Below, in pieces: positions 14,275 through 24,600 of a stretch of 39,244 nucleotides of DNA; positions within the stretch are counted from its first letter, which is position 1, and every line of letters starts with the position of its first letter. The notes under the pieces were generated by a model. It did not search any database and was not told the DNA's origin. It saw only the letters and a list, made by a program, of their open reading frames with translations. The DNA is from Bacteroidales bacterium (lineage in GTDB: Bacteria; Bacteroidota; Bacteroidia; Bacteroidales; VadinHA17). Location of the stretch: the NCBI GenBank assembly GCA_022865305.1, contig JALHSP010000131.1, positions 1-39,244 of the forward strand. The letters run 5' to 3'. A program made the translations under genes and the position numbers.

Positions 14275-16974
14275 ATGAAAAAGAAATTATTTCTCATTAA
14301 TTTTCAATTATTAACTGCTGCGATCCTGCTTCTGTTTGCAGGATGCAATAAACCGGATAAACCTGTTCTTTCAGTTTGTAAATCATTGACTGAAAACTGG
14401 AAAATGCAGGCATCCGACAGGTTGCAAGGCGTTGCAGAAGAACAGATTTCAATGAATAGTTTCAATGATGCTGATTGGTATAAAGCATCTGTCCCTGGCA
14501 CAGTGTTGGGAAGTTTAGCATCCTTTGGCGTCATTGAGGATCCCTATTTCGGGATAAACATGCAGAAGGTTGATCCCGGACAGTTCAAACAGCCATGGTG
14601 GTTTCGCTCAACAATCACTCTTACAGGTGATGATATGAAAAAAAATGTGTCCTTGCGGTTTAATGGAATTAACTACAGGGCTGACTTATGGGTAAACGGG
14701 GAAAAAATTGCCGGCAAGGATAGTTTTGCCGGAACATACAGGATGTTCACATTCAATATTGATAAATACAAACATGAAGGTGAAAATTCAATAGCTTTAA
14801 AAATATGGCAGCATGCTGATGGTGAGTATTCAATTGGTTTTGTCGATTGGAATCCTCTCCCGCGCGACAGAAACATGGGTATCTTCAGGGAGGTTTTTCT
14901 GGAAATTAATGAAGGAGTCAAAATCCGGAGCCCCTTTGTATATTCAAAACTAACCACAGGTCTGAAAAATGCTGCTGACCTTTTTATTCAGGCTGAAATA
15001 ATCAACAGCTCTGAAAAAAACGTAAAAGGAATTCTTCGGGTTGATTATGAATTAGGGAAGGTAGAGAAAAAAGTATATCTGAAACCAGATGAAACGTTAT
15101 CCTGCACCTTTGATCCGGGGGAATTCAGCCAGTTATCAGTAAAAGACGCAGACCTGTGGTGGCCTAACGGCATGGGCAATCCCAGGCTATATAATCTTAA
15201 GGCTGAATTTTTAACGGGCAATAAAATCATTGACAGGATAGAAAAAAAGTATGGTATCAGGCAAATAACCAGTTATTTAAATGAAGCCACAAACCGTGTT
15301 TTTGAAATAAACGGAAGATTTGTTTTAATTAAAGGAGGCGGCTGGACGGATGATGTTCTGCTTCAGGATACAAGAAAGTCTGTTGAAGCACAGCTGAGAT
15401 ATGTCCGCCATATGAATATGAACAGTATTCGTTGCGAAGGCTTCTGGGGAAAGGATGAAACCCTGTATGACCTCTGCGATGAATACGGGATCCTTGTGAT
15501 GATTGGATGGAACTGTCACTGGGAATGGGAGGAATATCTGCTTAAGCCTTGCGATGAGAAATATGGAGGCGCAGTAAGCGATGAAGACATAAGCCTGCTG
15601 GCCGATTCATGGAAAGACCAGATGCTCTGGTTGCGAAATCATCCCAGTATCTATGTGTGGATGCTAGGCAGCGATAAGCTTCCGGCACCTAAGCTGGAAC
15701 AGAAATATATTGAATTATTTAAGAAATATGATCCTTCGCGAACCTATTTAACTTCTGCCGGGGGTGCCGGGACGGAAACCAGTAATGTTGTGGCCGAAGT
15801 ACCTTTAGTCAGCGATATAAGCGGTCCGACTGGAATGAAAATGCTTGGACCTTACGCTTTTACTCCCCCTGTGTACTGGTTTACAGATACTCATCTGGGC
15901 GGTGCCTGGGGATTTAACACGGAAACATGTCCCGGGGAAAATATTCCACCTGTTGCTTCACTACGGAAAATGTTACCGGAGGAGAGCTTATGGCCGATCG
16001 ACAAAAAATACTGGGAGTATCATACAGGGAGGAACGAATTTACAACACTGGACCGGTTTCGCAATGCACTGTCCCGGCGATATGGAGAATCTTCGAATGT
16101 CGATGAGTTCGCTTTTAAATCCCAGGTCAGCAATTATGAAGTCATGCGCCCGATGTTCGAGGCATTCATTGCTCATAAACCTGTAAGTACAGGATTAATC
16201 CAGTGGAAGCTTAATTCTGCCTGGCCTGAGCTGATCTGGCAGTTATATGATACTTATCTTCAGCCGAATGGCTCTTTTTACGCAGTCAGAAAAGCCTGTA
16301 ATCCACTCGATGCCATTTACAGATACGGATATGATGACATTTATCTTGCAAATGAAGATTTACTTGATGCTGATAGTGTAACAGTGAATATCAGAGCCTT
16401 AGACATTAATTCAAAACAGATATTTGACGATCAATGGCAAGGCAGCATTGAATCAAATAAATCAATGTTTATCTTTAAACTACCTGAAATAAAAAACCTT
16501 ACTTCAGTCTGGTTCCTTGACCTGAGGGTGTATGATAAAAACAACAAAGAGGTTGATAACAGTATTTACTGGTTATCCCTTAAAAAAGATATCATGGATT
16601 ATGAAGCTGCCAAAAAGCTTCCATGGCCATATTATACTCCGACAAAACAATTTGCCGATTTTACCGCTCTTGATAAATTGCCGGCAATTAAATTGCAGTA
16701 CGATTACACCTTCAGTAAAGATGAAAAATACGGCAAGGTTAGTTTAAGGGTGAAAAATCCATCAGAGGCTATAGCATTCTTTATCTTTATTGATGTTATT
16801 GATACAGAAACCGGAAAACCGATTTTGCCTGTCTACTGGAATGACAATTATGTCACTCTTCTGCCGGGAGAAGAACGGATTTACGAGGCTGACTACTTCC
16901 TAACTGACTCACGTTGCACAAAACCGCTATTGGAAGTCCAGGCATGGAATGTGGATAAAGTATCTTTAAACTAA
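14275..16974 (+). CDS. GH2 exo-beta-glucosaminidase/mannosidase-like lipoprotein
   Basis: A retaining glycoside hydrolase of 899 residues with a lipobox (FAGCN, Cys24). Domains: sugar-binding jelly roll (about 40-220), Ig-like domain (about 230-335), TIM barrel (about 336-640) and C-terminal Ig-like domains. The acid/base motif is MLGSDKLP, with Asp467, instead of the usual NE of GH2 galactosidases. This Gly-Ser-Asp form is known from exo-beta-D-glucosaminidases (CsxA type) and endo-beta-mannosidases. The nucleophile is likely Glu550 in FNTETCPGENIPP. The substrate is therefore probably a beta-linked hexosamine or mannoside. The gene sits in the rhamnosidase operon, 6 bp after the toroid gene. 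Confidence 0.88.
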   Translation: MKKKLFLINFQLLTAAILLLFAGCNKPDKPVLSVCKSLTENWKMQASDRLQGVAEEQISMNSFNDADWYKASVPGTVLGSLASFGVIEDPYFGINMQKVDPGQFKQPWWFRSTITLTGDDMKKNVSLRFNGINYRADLWVNGEKIAGKDSFAGTYRMFTFNIDKYKHEGENSIALKIWQHADGEYSIGFVDWNPLPRDRNMGIFREVFLEINEGVKIRSPFVYSKLTTGLKNAADLFIQAEIINSSEKNVKGILRVDYELGKVEKKVYLKPDETLSCTFDPGEFSQLSVKDADLWWPNGMGNPRLYNLKAEFLTGNKIIDRIEKKYGIRQITSYLNEATNRVFEINGRFVLIKGGGWTDDVLLQDTRKSVEAQLRYVRHMNMNSIRCEGFWGKDETLYDLCDEYGILVMIGWNCHWEWEEYLLKPCDEKYGGAVSDEDISLLADSWKDQMLWLRNHPSIYVWMLGSDKLPAPKLEQKYIELFKKYDPSRTYLTSAGGAGTETSNVVAEVPLVSDISGPTGMKMLGPYAFTPPVYWFTDTHLGGAWGFNTETCPGENIPPVASLRKMLPEESLWPIDKKYWEYHTGRNEFTTLDRFRNALSRRYGESSNVDEFAFKSQVSNYEVMRPMFEAFIAHKPVSTGLIQWKLNSAWPELIWQLYDTYLQPNGSFYAVRKACNPLDAIYRYGYDDIYLANEDLLDADSVTVNIRALDINSKQIFDDQWQGSIESNKSMFIFKLPEIKNLTSVWFLDLRVYDKNNKEVDNSIYWLSLKKDIMDYEAAKKLPWPYYTPTKQFADFTALDKLPAIKLQYDYTFSKDEKYGKVSLRVKNPSEAIAFFIFIDVIDTETGKPILPVYWNDNYVTLLPGEERIYEADYFLTDSRCTKPLLEVQAWNVDKVSLN

Positions 16975-16986
16975 TAATCCGGATTT

Positions 16987-18279
16987 ATGGAAAAACTAGC
17001 ATTACTCGGTGGCAAACCTGTGAGGGATATCAGAGTCAATCCATGGCCCAAATGGCCTGTATGGGATCAGAATGAAGAAAAAGCATTAATTGAGACACTA
17101 AATAGCGGAATATGGTCGTACAATGGTCCCATGGAGACGGAGTTTAACAGGAGATTTGCCGAATTCACCGGTACAAAATATGCGATCTCTGCAGCAAATG
17201 GTACTGTAACACTTCAGATGGCATTGGAAGCATGCGCCATCGGAGTGGGTGATGAAGTGATACTACCCGGCCTGACATGGCAGGCGACAGCAGCTACAAT
17301 TATTGATGTAAATGCAACTCCGGTTCTTGTAGATGTTTGTGAAGATAACTGGTGCATTGACCCAAAAGCAATCGAAAATGCAATTACTCCAAGAACAAAA
17401 GCAATCATACCGGTCCATCTTTATGGATCTTTCTGCGATATGGATGAAATTTTAAAAATCGCATCAAAACATCATCTCTATATTATTGAAGATTGCGCGC
17501 ACAAGCATGGCGGGGAATGGAATGGTTTGAAGGCCGGTAGCATAGGGAATATCGGCAGTTTCAGTTTTCAATTGTCAAAGCTTTTGACAGCAGGAGAGGG
17601 AGGTGCTTTAACCACAAACGATTTTAAACTCGCAGAAAGGCTTGATGCTTTGAGAAATTGCGGGAGGCGACCCATCGAAATGAAAAAAGCCGTTGATAAA
17701 TACGTTGATAAAGGTGCCGGTGTCTATTCAGACCAGGGTAACTTTCTTCAGTCAGGCAACTACAGGATTACTGAATTTCAGGCTGCTCTGTTAATCGAAG
17801 GACTTAAAAGACTGCCTGAACAAAACCGGGTACGGGATGAAAATGGAATTTACATGAATTCTCTTTTGGCTGCAATTCCCGGTGTAACACCCATGAAAAG
17901 GGACAAAAGAGAAACCAGGGAAGCCTACTATAATTTCTCATTCAGATATAAGCAAAATGAGTTTAAAGGCCTGGCAGTAAGTAAATTCAGAGAAGCACTG
18001 ACTGCAGAATCAGGGATCCAGGTTTCACCAAGTTATGAACCTTTAAATAACTGTTCTTTGTATGTGCCTCTGACAAAACCCGCACGCCATAAGCTGAATG
18101 ATAAATACTGGAAGGGAATTGATCCGAAACGATTCAGGTTGCCTGTTTGTGACCGGATTTATCATGAAGAATCAATATGTATTCATCATAAAGTGCTGAT
18201 GGGTATCAAAGCTGATTTGGAACTGATCGCCGCAGCCATTTTTAAAATCTATGATAACGCGGAGTCGCTGCTGAAATAG
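16987..18279 (+). CDS. DegT/DnrJ/EryC1/StrS-family PLP-dependent aminotransferase
   Basis: A sugar aminotransferase-type enzyme of 430 residues (fold type I, PLP). Seen: an N-terminal WPVWDQNEEKALIETLNSG, the cofactor pocket ISAANGTVTLQMALEA, IIEDCAHKHGGEWNG with the Asp that binds the pyridine nitrogen, and the Schiff-base lysine in FQLSKLLTAGEGGALTTND (Lys198). The family makes or converts amino sugars on nucleotide-sugar or cyclitol substrates; some members act as dehydratases or in aminocyclitol pathways. Its place inside a catabolic operon is unusual and suggests that it handles an imported keto- or amino-sugar rather than building O-antigen. There is no signal peptide, so it acts in the cytoplasm. 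Confidence 0.9.
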   Translation: MEKLALLGGKPVRDIRVNPWPKWPVWDQNEEKALIETLNSGIWSYNGPMETEFNRRFAEFTGTKYAISAANGTVTLQMALEACAIGVGDEVILPGLTWQATAATIIDVNATPVLVDVCEDNWCIDPKAIENAITPRTKAIIPVHLYGSFCDMDEILKIASKHHLYIIEDCAHKHGGEWNGLKAGSIGNIGSFSFQLSKLLTAGEGGALTTNDFKLAERLDALRNCGRRPIEMKKAVDKYVDKGAGVYSDQGNFLQSGNYRITEFQAALLIEGLKRLPEQNRVRDENGIYMNSLLAAIPGVTPMKRDKRETREAYYNFSFRYKQNEFKGLAVSKFREALTAESGIQVSPSYEPLNNCSLYVPLTKPARHKLNDKYWKGIDPKRFRLPVCDRIYHEESICIHHKVLMGIKADLELIAAAIFKIYDNAESLLK

Positions 18280-18344
18280 GAAAATTGCTACAGTTAAATA
18301 AAGGAGCTGTCAAAACATTTTTAAGCTATTTAATAAATCAATCA

Positions 18345-20492
18345 ATGAAGAAAATTATCATTCTGCTTTCTGCTTACCTGAGATACGGTAACATTTGGAA
18401 ATCAGTTATTCTTTCCGCTGTTCTGTGTATTAATTTTAGTCTGGTCAATGCAGATCCCCCTCAAAAAAGAGCAGAAAAGTCAATATTCACTTCAGAACAT
18501 GTTTTTCCTCTTCAAAGCCAGCACGTTCACGGTAGTTCACTGGTGGAGCTGCCCAACGGAGATTTGCTCTGTTGCTGGTTCGAGGGTTCAGGTGAGCGGA
18601 CCGCTAATGATGTCGTGATAAAAGGTGCACGCCAGCATAAAGGAGAATCCGGATGGAGTACCCCTTTTATAATGGCAGACACCCAAAATAATCCTGATTG
18701 TAATCCGGTGCTGTTCATCGATAATAACAACCGGTTGCACCTTTCATGGATTGTTGTTGTCGCAAACCAGTGGGAAAGATCCATTTTAAAGACAAGAATA
18801 TCAACCGACTATCAAAACGAAGGAGCCCCAAAATGGCAATGGCAGGATATTGTACTGTTAAAACCGGGTGAAGAATTTGCAAAAACAATAGAGCAAAAGT
18901 TCAGGGAATTAAAAACTCCTGAGCCTGCCTGGGCTGCATACGCGCCCATTTATGAAAAAATGATCATCGAAGCAGCAAAAGATGCTTCCAAAAGAGAAGT
19001 CGGATGGATGACAAGAATTCATCCGTTAATACTTCCGTCAGGAAGAATACTGTTACCATTATATTCAGACGGATTTAATGTCTCCCTGACAGCTATATCA
19101 GATGATAACGGTGATACCTGGTCACCGAGTCTTCCAATAGTCGGACGTGGAAATGTTCAGCCTTCAATTTTGAGAAAAAAGGATGGTACTCTGGTAGCAT
19201 ATATGCGTGACAACGGAGATGCCCCGGGAAGAATAATTGAAAGCATTTCAAAAGATAACGGATATGAATGGAGCGTTACACATAAAACAGACCTCCCCAA
19301 TCCGGGATCAAGTGTTGAGGCTATTTCACTGAAAGATGGCAGGTGGCTGTTGGTTCATAATGACCGGGAAGAGGGAAGACACAGGCTGGCGGTAAGCCTT
19401 TCTGATGATGAAGGAAAAACATGGAAAGTGACAAAGTACCTGGAAAATGTACAAAAAGGTGAAGGCAGTTTTTCCTATCCTTCGGTTATCCAGGGAAAGG
19501 ACGGGTTGATTCATATTACCTATTCATATCATTTAAAAGATAAAAAGACAATAAAACATGTTTGTTTTCCTGCAAGCTGGGCAGAAGGAAAAGATATCAA
19601 AATCACAAATGCGGAAAAGCTTGGTTTTCCGGCCGGGAAGAAGGTTATACTTCTTCATATTGATGATGCAGGAATGTGTGATGAGGCTAATATCGCGACC
19701 CGGCATTATTTTGAGACCGGGGATTTACGATCGACTGCCGTAATGGTACCCTGTCCTTACGCTGAAGATCTGATTAAATGGGCAAAAAAACAAAAATCAC
19801 CAGACATTGGAATTCATCTTACATTGACCAGCGAGTGGAAAAACTATCGCTGGGGGCCGGTTGCTGATCCCGACAAAGTACCGGGGCTTATTGATCCGGA
19901 GGGAAAACTGTGGCATGACGTCCCGGATGTGGTTATGCATGCATCTGCAGAAGAGGTTGAAACAGAAGTCCGTGCACAGATTGACAAAGTACTGGCAATG
20001 GGATACACTCCTACTCATATCGATACCCATATGGGAACCCTGTACGGTTCTGCCGAATACGTGAAGGTTTTTCTGAAAATTGCAGCAGAATACAATATCC
20101 CTGCAAATGCAATTGACCTTTCCGATACTGTAATAGCAGAAAATTTCAGGAAAGAGGGTTATCCTGTTACAGGAGAGGTGGTTGAATTATTAAATCAATA
20201 CGCCTTGCCAAAGCTGGATAATTTCTCCAGTGTGCCAGACGGCAAATCGTACGAAGAAAAACGGGCAGGTTTCTTTGCGCTGGTAACCTCTTTAAATGCC
20301 GGATTAACAGAGATTATTTTTCATCCTTCGGTTGAAACAGATAACCTTAAAACAATCACAAATTCATGGCAGCAACGTGTCTGGGAAGCTCAATTATTTT
20401 CGGATCCCGCAGTCAGGAATTTTTTTGCCGATGAAGGTGTGGTTATAACGACATGGAAAGAGATTATGGAACGGCATAAAAAAAGGAATTAA
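18345..20492 (+). CDS. Fusion: BNR/sialidase-like domain plus YdjC/ChbG-type deacetylase
   Basis: A predicted secreted protein of 715 residues from the preferred start at 18345 (MKKIIILLS begins a signal peptide; an in-frame ATG at 18285 is less likely). The N-terminal half (about 40-415) is a six-bladed sialidase-like (BNR_2) fold with Asp-box-like repeats SDDNGDTWS, SKDNGYEWS and SDDEGKTWK. The C-terminal half (about 425-710) matches YdjC/ChbG, a metal-dependent N-acetyl-sugar deacetylase: HIDDAG (Asp440, Asp441), GIHLTLTSEW (His491), THIDTHMG (His558, His562) and IIFHPS near the end. A bifunctional exo-acting enzyme that removes a sugar and deacetylates a neighbouring amino sugar is inferred. 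Sialic acid itself is not proven as substrate, because many BNR_2 proteins act on other sugars. Confidence 0.82.
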   Translation: MKKIIILLSAYLRYGNIWKSVILSAVLCINFSLVNADPPQKRAEKSIFTSEHVFPLQSQHVHGSSLVELPNGDLLCCWFEGSGERTANDVVIKGARQHKGESGWSTPFIMADTQNNPDCNPVLFIDNNNRLHLSWIVVVANQWERSILKTRISTDYQNEGAPKWQWQDIVLLKPGEEFAKTIEQKFRELKTPEPAWAAYAPIYEKMIIEAAKDASKREVGWMTRIHPLILPSGRILLPLYSDGFNVSLTAISDDNGDTWSPSLPIVGRGNVQPSILRKKDGTLVAYMRDNGDAPGRIIESISKDNGYEWSVTHKTDLPNPGSSVEAISLKDGRWLLVHNDREEGRHRLAVSLSDDEGKTWKVTKYLENVQKGEGSFSYPSVIQGKDGLIHITYSYHLKDKKTIKHVCFPASWAEGKDIKITNAEKLGFPAGKKVILLHIDDAGMCDEANIATRHYFETGDLRSTAVMVPCPYAEDLIKWAKKQKSPDIGIHLTLTSEWKNYRWGPVADPDKVPGLIDPEGKLWHDVPDVVMHASAEEVETEVRAQIDKVLAMGYTPTHIDTHMGTLYGSAEYVKVFLKIAAEYNIPANAIDLSDTVIAENFRKEGYPVTGEVVELLNQYALPKLDNFSSVPDGKSYEEKRAGFFALVTSLNAGLTEIIFHPSVETDNLKTITNSWQQRVWEAQLFSDPAVRNFFADEGVVITTWKEIMERHKKRN

Positions 20493-20712
20493 AATCGATC
20501 ATGGGCGCCGGCCATTTCTCCATGAATATTAATTGAAATCATTGCAGGAAGCATTATTTGGAATTTTTAAATAGATTTATTACCTTGTAAGGTTTCTCCC
20601 GATTTTTCTGACCTAAAACTAGAGGCTCTATGGCACGAAAGTTACGGACTGACTTTCTATATCTTTTTAAAATTCATTATAATATCTAATTATTAACCTA
20701 ATAACTTAATTT
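20493..20712 (+). other. Gap before the PKD-SusC-SusD genes
   Basis: There are 220 bp between the enzyme operon and the PKD/SusCD genes. A weak hairpin GAAAGT/ACTTTC near 20638-20658 is followed by TATATCTTTTT and could end the upstream operon. No clear TAnnTTTG box is seen, so whether SusCD has its own promoter is open. Confidence 0.35.
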
Positions 20713-21648
20713 ATGAAAAAGTTGATCCACATCGTGTGCTTTGCATTAGCTGTCGGATCGACTCTTCTTACATCGTGTAATAAAGAGGAGCCGGATGGTC
20801 CGCCCAAAGCGGGTATATTCTACAGCGTTGCTGATAAGCAGGTGGCATTTACCGCGTTAACAAAACGTGTCGTCTCCTGGAGCTGGGATTTCGGGGATGG
20901 AGATACAAGCAGTGAGCAGAACCCGATACATGTCTATGAGAACGGTGGGTACTATACAGTCACTCTTACCGGAACTGATGCTGCTGGTACAACTGCTGAA
21001 GCAGAAGTTGATATAGCTGTTGCAGTGACTCCTTATGTATTGCTTACAGGGGGACCTACTGCTGTTAATGGGAAAAAATGGAAACTTACAGCAAATCATA
21101 CTGCAAAAGATAAGCTGGCAAATGCGGACGCTACTTTTACAATAGCAGCCGGGGCTCCGGCAACACTTCCGGCAGGTGCGTTTAGCTTGTACCTTAGTAT
21201 GGGAGAAGTGTATGAGGATGAATACACTTTTTATTTTGACGGCAGGTATTCTCACGATACTAAAGCTGACGGAGCTGCATTCAGTGGTATCCTTTATCAA
21301 TTTATGACTACCGGCGGTGCAGGAATTGTTAATGACGGAGGTGCAAGTTTCGGACTTTGCACCGGGTTATATACACCCCAGGCAGGAGCAACTTTCACTT
21401 ATGTCGAGAAGGAAGATTTCGCGGTTCAATCTGTTTATGGAACGGCAGGGATTTTAACCTATATCAATGTCAGCACTCTTGATTTTTCCGGAACAGAGTT
21501 TGTTGGATTTATGGATTATCAGCGGAAAGTAATTGTTCAGGAAATAACAGATAATTCCATGAGGCTCGTTATGTTTATGGCTGCCAGCCAAGATTATTAT
21601 TCCTACAATACGCACGCTCTGGTTCTCACTTTCGAAGTAGTCAGATAA
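20713..21648 (+). CDS. PKD-domain surface lipoprotein, likely glycan-binding
   Basis: A lipoprotein of 311 residues (LTSCNK, Cys22) with one PKD domain at about 32-105. Its hallmark is [20 protein letters not shown] followed by [15 protein letters not shown]. The remaining 200 residues are rich in beta strands, Gly and aromatic residues ([35 protein letters not shown]) and resemble the C-terminal part of surface glycan-binding or SusE/F-like proteins. There is no enzymatic motif. It lies directly before SusC (35 bp) and probably serves as the accessory surface glycan-binding protein of the transporter. Confidence 0.82.
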   Translation: MKKLIHIVCFALAVGSTLLTSCNKEEPDGPPKAGIFYSVADKQVAFTALTKRVVSWSWDFGDGDTSSEQNPIHVYENGGYYTVTLTGTDAAGTTAEAEVDIAVAVTPYVLLTGGPTAVNGKKWKLTANHTAKDKLANADATFTIAAGAPATLPAGAFSLYLSMGEVYEDEYTFYFDGRYSHDTKADGAAFSGILYQFMTTGGAGIVNDGGASFGLCTGLYTPQAGATFTYVEKEDFAVQSVYGTAGILTYINVSTLDFSGTEFVGFMDYQRKVIVQEITDNSMRLVMFMAASQDYYSYNTHALVLTFEVVR

Positions 21649-21683
21649 TATTGTTTTATTAGCAACTCTTACATATAAGGAAA

Positions 21684-24600
21684 ATGAAAAATAAATATCT
21701 GTATATGATTTTCATAAGGCACATGTTAACTACAACAGCAATTATTACTTTGCTTTGGGGTACTACATGGGCCGGTTCTGCATACCCAGGTAAAACAGAG
21801 TTTCCAGGTATATTAGCGGATCAGCAGGGTATAGTTGTTACGGGACTGGTAACTTCGCTTGTTGATAATACCGCTTTACCGGGCGTCAGTATCGTGGTCA
21901 GGGGAACTCAGAGAGGGACTCTTACAAATGCTTCCGGGGAATACAGCATTGAGGTCCCCGGGAATGATGCGATACTGGTTTTTTCTTTTATCGGTTTTAG
22001 AACAGAGGAGGTACCTGTTAATGGCAGGAGAGAAATCAATATCGCCTTAAGTGAATCTATTGAAGCGCTCGATGAGGTAGTTGTCACTGCACTGGGTATT
22101 ACAAGAAAGGAAAAATCACTTGGATATTCCGTAGGCAAAGTCAGCGGTGAAAATCTGACCAGGGTTGTCCAGGAAAATGCTATAAATTCACTCGCCGGTA
22201 AAGTCACTGGGGTCCAGATCAGCTCCACCGGGGGAACCGGCTCATCAGTCAGCATGATTATCAGGGGTGCAACTTCCTTAAGTAATGATAATCAGCCTTT
22301 ATTTGTTGTGGATGGAGTCCCGATCGTGAATACATTGAATAATATTTCCGGATTTGGCAGCGATAACCGTGTGGATTACGGAAATGCAATTTCTGACCTG
22401 AATTCTGACGATATTGAAAGCGTGTCTGTTTTAAAGGGCCCCAGTGCTGCGGCACTATATGGTTCCAGGGCAGGAAACGGCGTTGTACTTATTACCACAA
22501 AATCGGGGCAGAAAAACAGAGGGATGAAGGTGAATTTCAGCACCAATAATGTATTTGATATGCCTTACAAATATTTTCCGGTGCAGAAAAAATTTGCCAC
22601 CGGGTATTTTTCATTTACCCCCGAGGATTTCCCTCCCGGATATGTTTTTAAAGTCAATCCTGCTGAAGCTGTCGGGGCAGGTATTGAATTGGATAAAGAG
22701 TATTTTGCAGTTCAGTGGAACAGTCCGGTAGATGCAAACGGAGTTCAGGTCCCGACTGAGCTTGTAAGCCACCCTGACAATGTTGCAAACTTCGTACAAA
22801 CAGGAATTACATCCACAAACGAAATCTCTATTTCAAACAATACGGAGTTGTTGAATTACAGGATCGGAATATCGAATATGTCTAACAGGGGAATTATACC
22901 AAATTCTGACCTGTTCAGGAATAATCTGACAGCGGCAACTTCTGTTAAGGTACGGGATAATTTTACGGTCAGTTCCAACATTAATATCAGCATGTCATGG
23001 TCAAACAATCGTCCGGCAAGCAACAGGGGCACAAATCCTTTGCAATGGGCATATAATGTTCCGCAAAATACCGATATCCTTTATCTCAAAAATTACTGGG
23101 AAGAGGGACAGGAAGGCGTTCAGCAAATGACCCCTTATAACGGTCTCTACAATAACCCATATTTCCTGGCATACGAGGTGAATAACAGTTTTAACAGGGA
23201 CAGGGCTTTCGGTAACCTGAAAGCCGACTGGAAGATAACCAAGGATTTTAGCCTGATGGCAAGATATTCGCTTGACCAGTTTTCCGAAAAGCGTGAATCA
23301 AAAATTTCACCGAGCTATACAGGAGAACCTAATAATGGTGCTTATGGAATTCAGAATATTACCAGCTACGAACGTAATGTTGATGTTCTCGCAACATATT
23401 CAAAGCAGATGAGCAGTATCAGCTTATCTGTTTCTGCCGGGGCCAACGCCCTATATAAGAAAGGTACATCAATAGGTAATTCATCCATGTCGGGAGCAGG
23501 CCTTATTGTTCCTAACGTATATACGCTCAGCAACATAAAATCAGGATCTTTAAGCTATGGCAGCTATTGGTCCCAGAAGGCGATTTACAGTGTTTATGGA
23601 CTTATTAATCTTGGGTGGAAGGATATGATTTTCCTCGATATTACAGGACGAAACGACTGGTCGAGTACATTGCCAATAGAAAACAGATCCTATTTCTATC
23701 CGTCAGCCTCATTAAGCCTTCTAATTGATCAGATGATTAACATGGGTAAGGGTGTCGACCTGTTTAAGATCAGGGGAGGATGGGCTAAAGTCGGTAACGA
23801 TACAGACCCATATCAGCTCTACAATACCTATGGGAATGCCGGACAGTGGGGTGATGCAACCAGATTGTCCAAATCGGGTCAGATTCTGACTCCAAATTTA
23901 AAACCGGAAGAAGCTGTTTCAATGGAAGCCGGACTCGATTTGAGTCTGTTTAAAAGCAGGTTGCGATTTGAGGGAACCTATTATGTTGTTGAAAACCGCA
24001 ACCAGATAATAAGGAATATTCCTGTTGCCAGTTCGACAGGGTCTGATTATGTTAACATTAATGCAGGTTTGATCAGAAGCAAAGGCTGGGAATTTATGAT
24101 TGGAGGCACTGTTGTAAAAACCCCCTTATGGAACTGGGACATCAGTGCTAATTTCACACGCAACAGAACAAGGGTTATTGAAATTGCCGAGGGAATAGAG
24201 GTAATTAAGTTCTGGGAAGATGCCAAGGGAGGTGCCTGGTCGTATGTCGGGGATGAAATAGGTACAATTTATGATGCTGAGGTTCGCACAGTTACAGACG
24301 AAAGCTCTCCTTATTTTGGTTATCCCATACTTAGTGAAGATGAACTTGAATGGGATGACATTGAAATGAAAAATACCAAAAACAAAATCGGTAATTATAA
24401 TCCCAGGTTTATTATGGGGCTGCAGAGTTCGCTTTCATATAAGGCTTTTTCTTTGAATATGACAGTTGACTGGAGAAACGGCGGGCAGTTCATTTCCCAA
24501 ACCCAGCGATATATGGCTGAAGACGGTTCTTCACAGCTATGGCTTAATAACCTGATCAACCCCGGCGGGAGGACAGGGAAAGAGCTTCGTGACTGGCTTG

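Noticed and set aside
20857-21300. Minus-strand frame of 147 codons
   Set aside because: It is antisense to the PKD lipoprotein, which has a clear lipobox and PKD motif.
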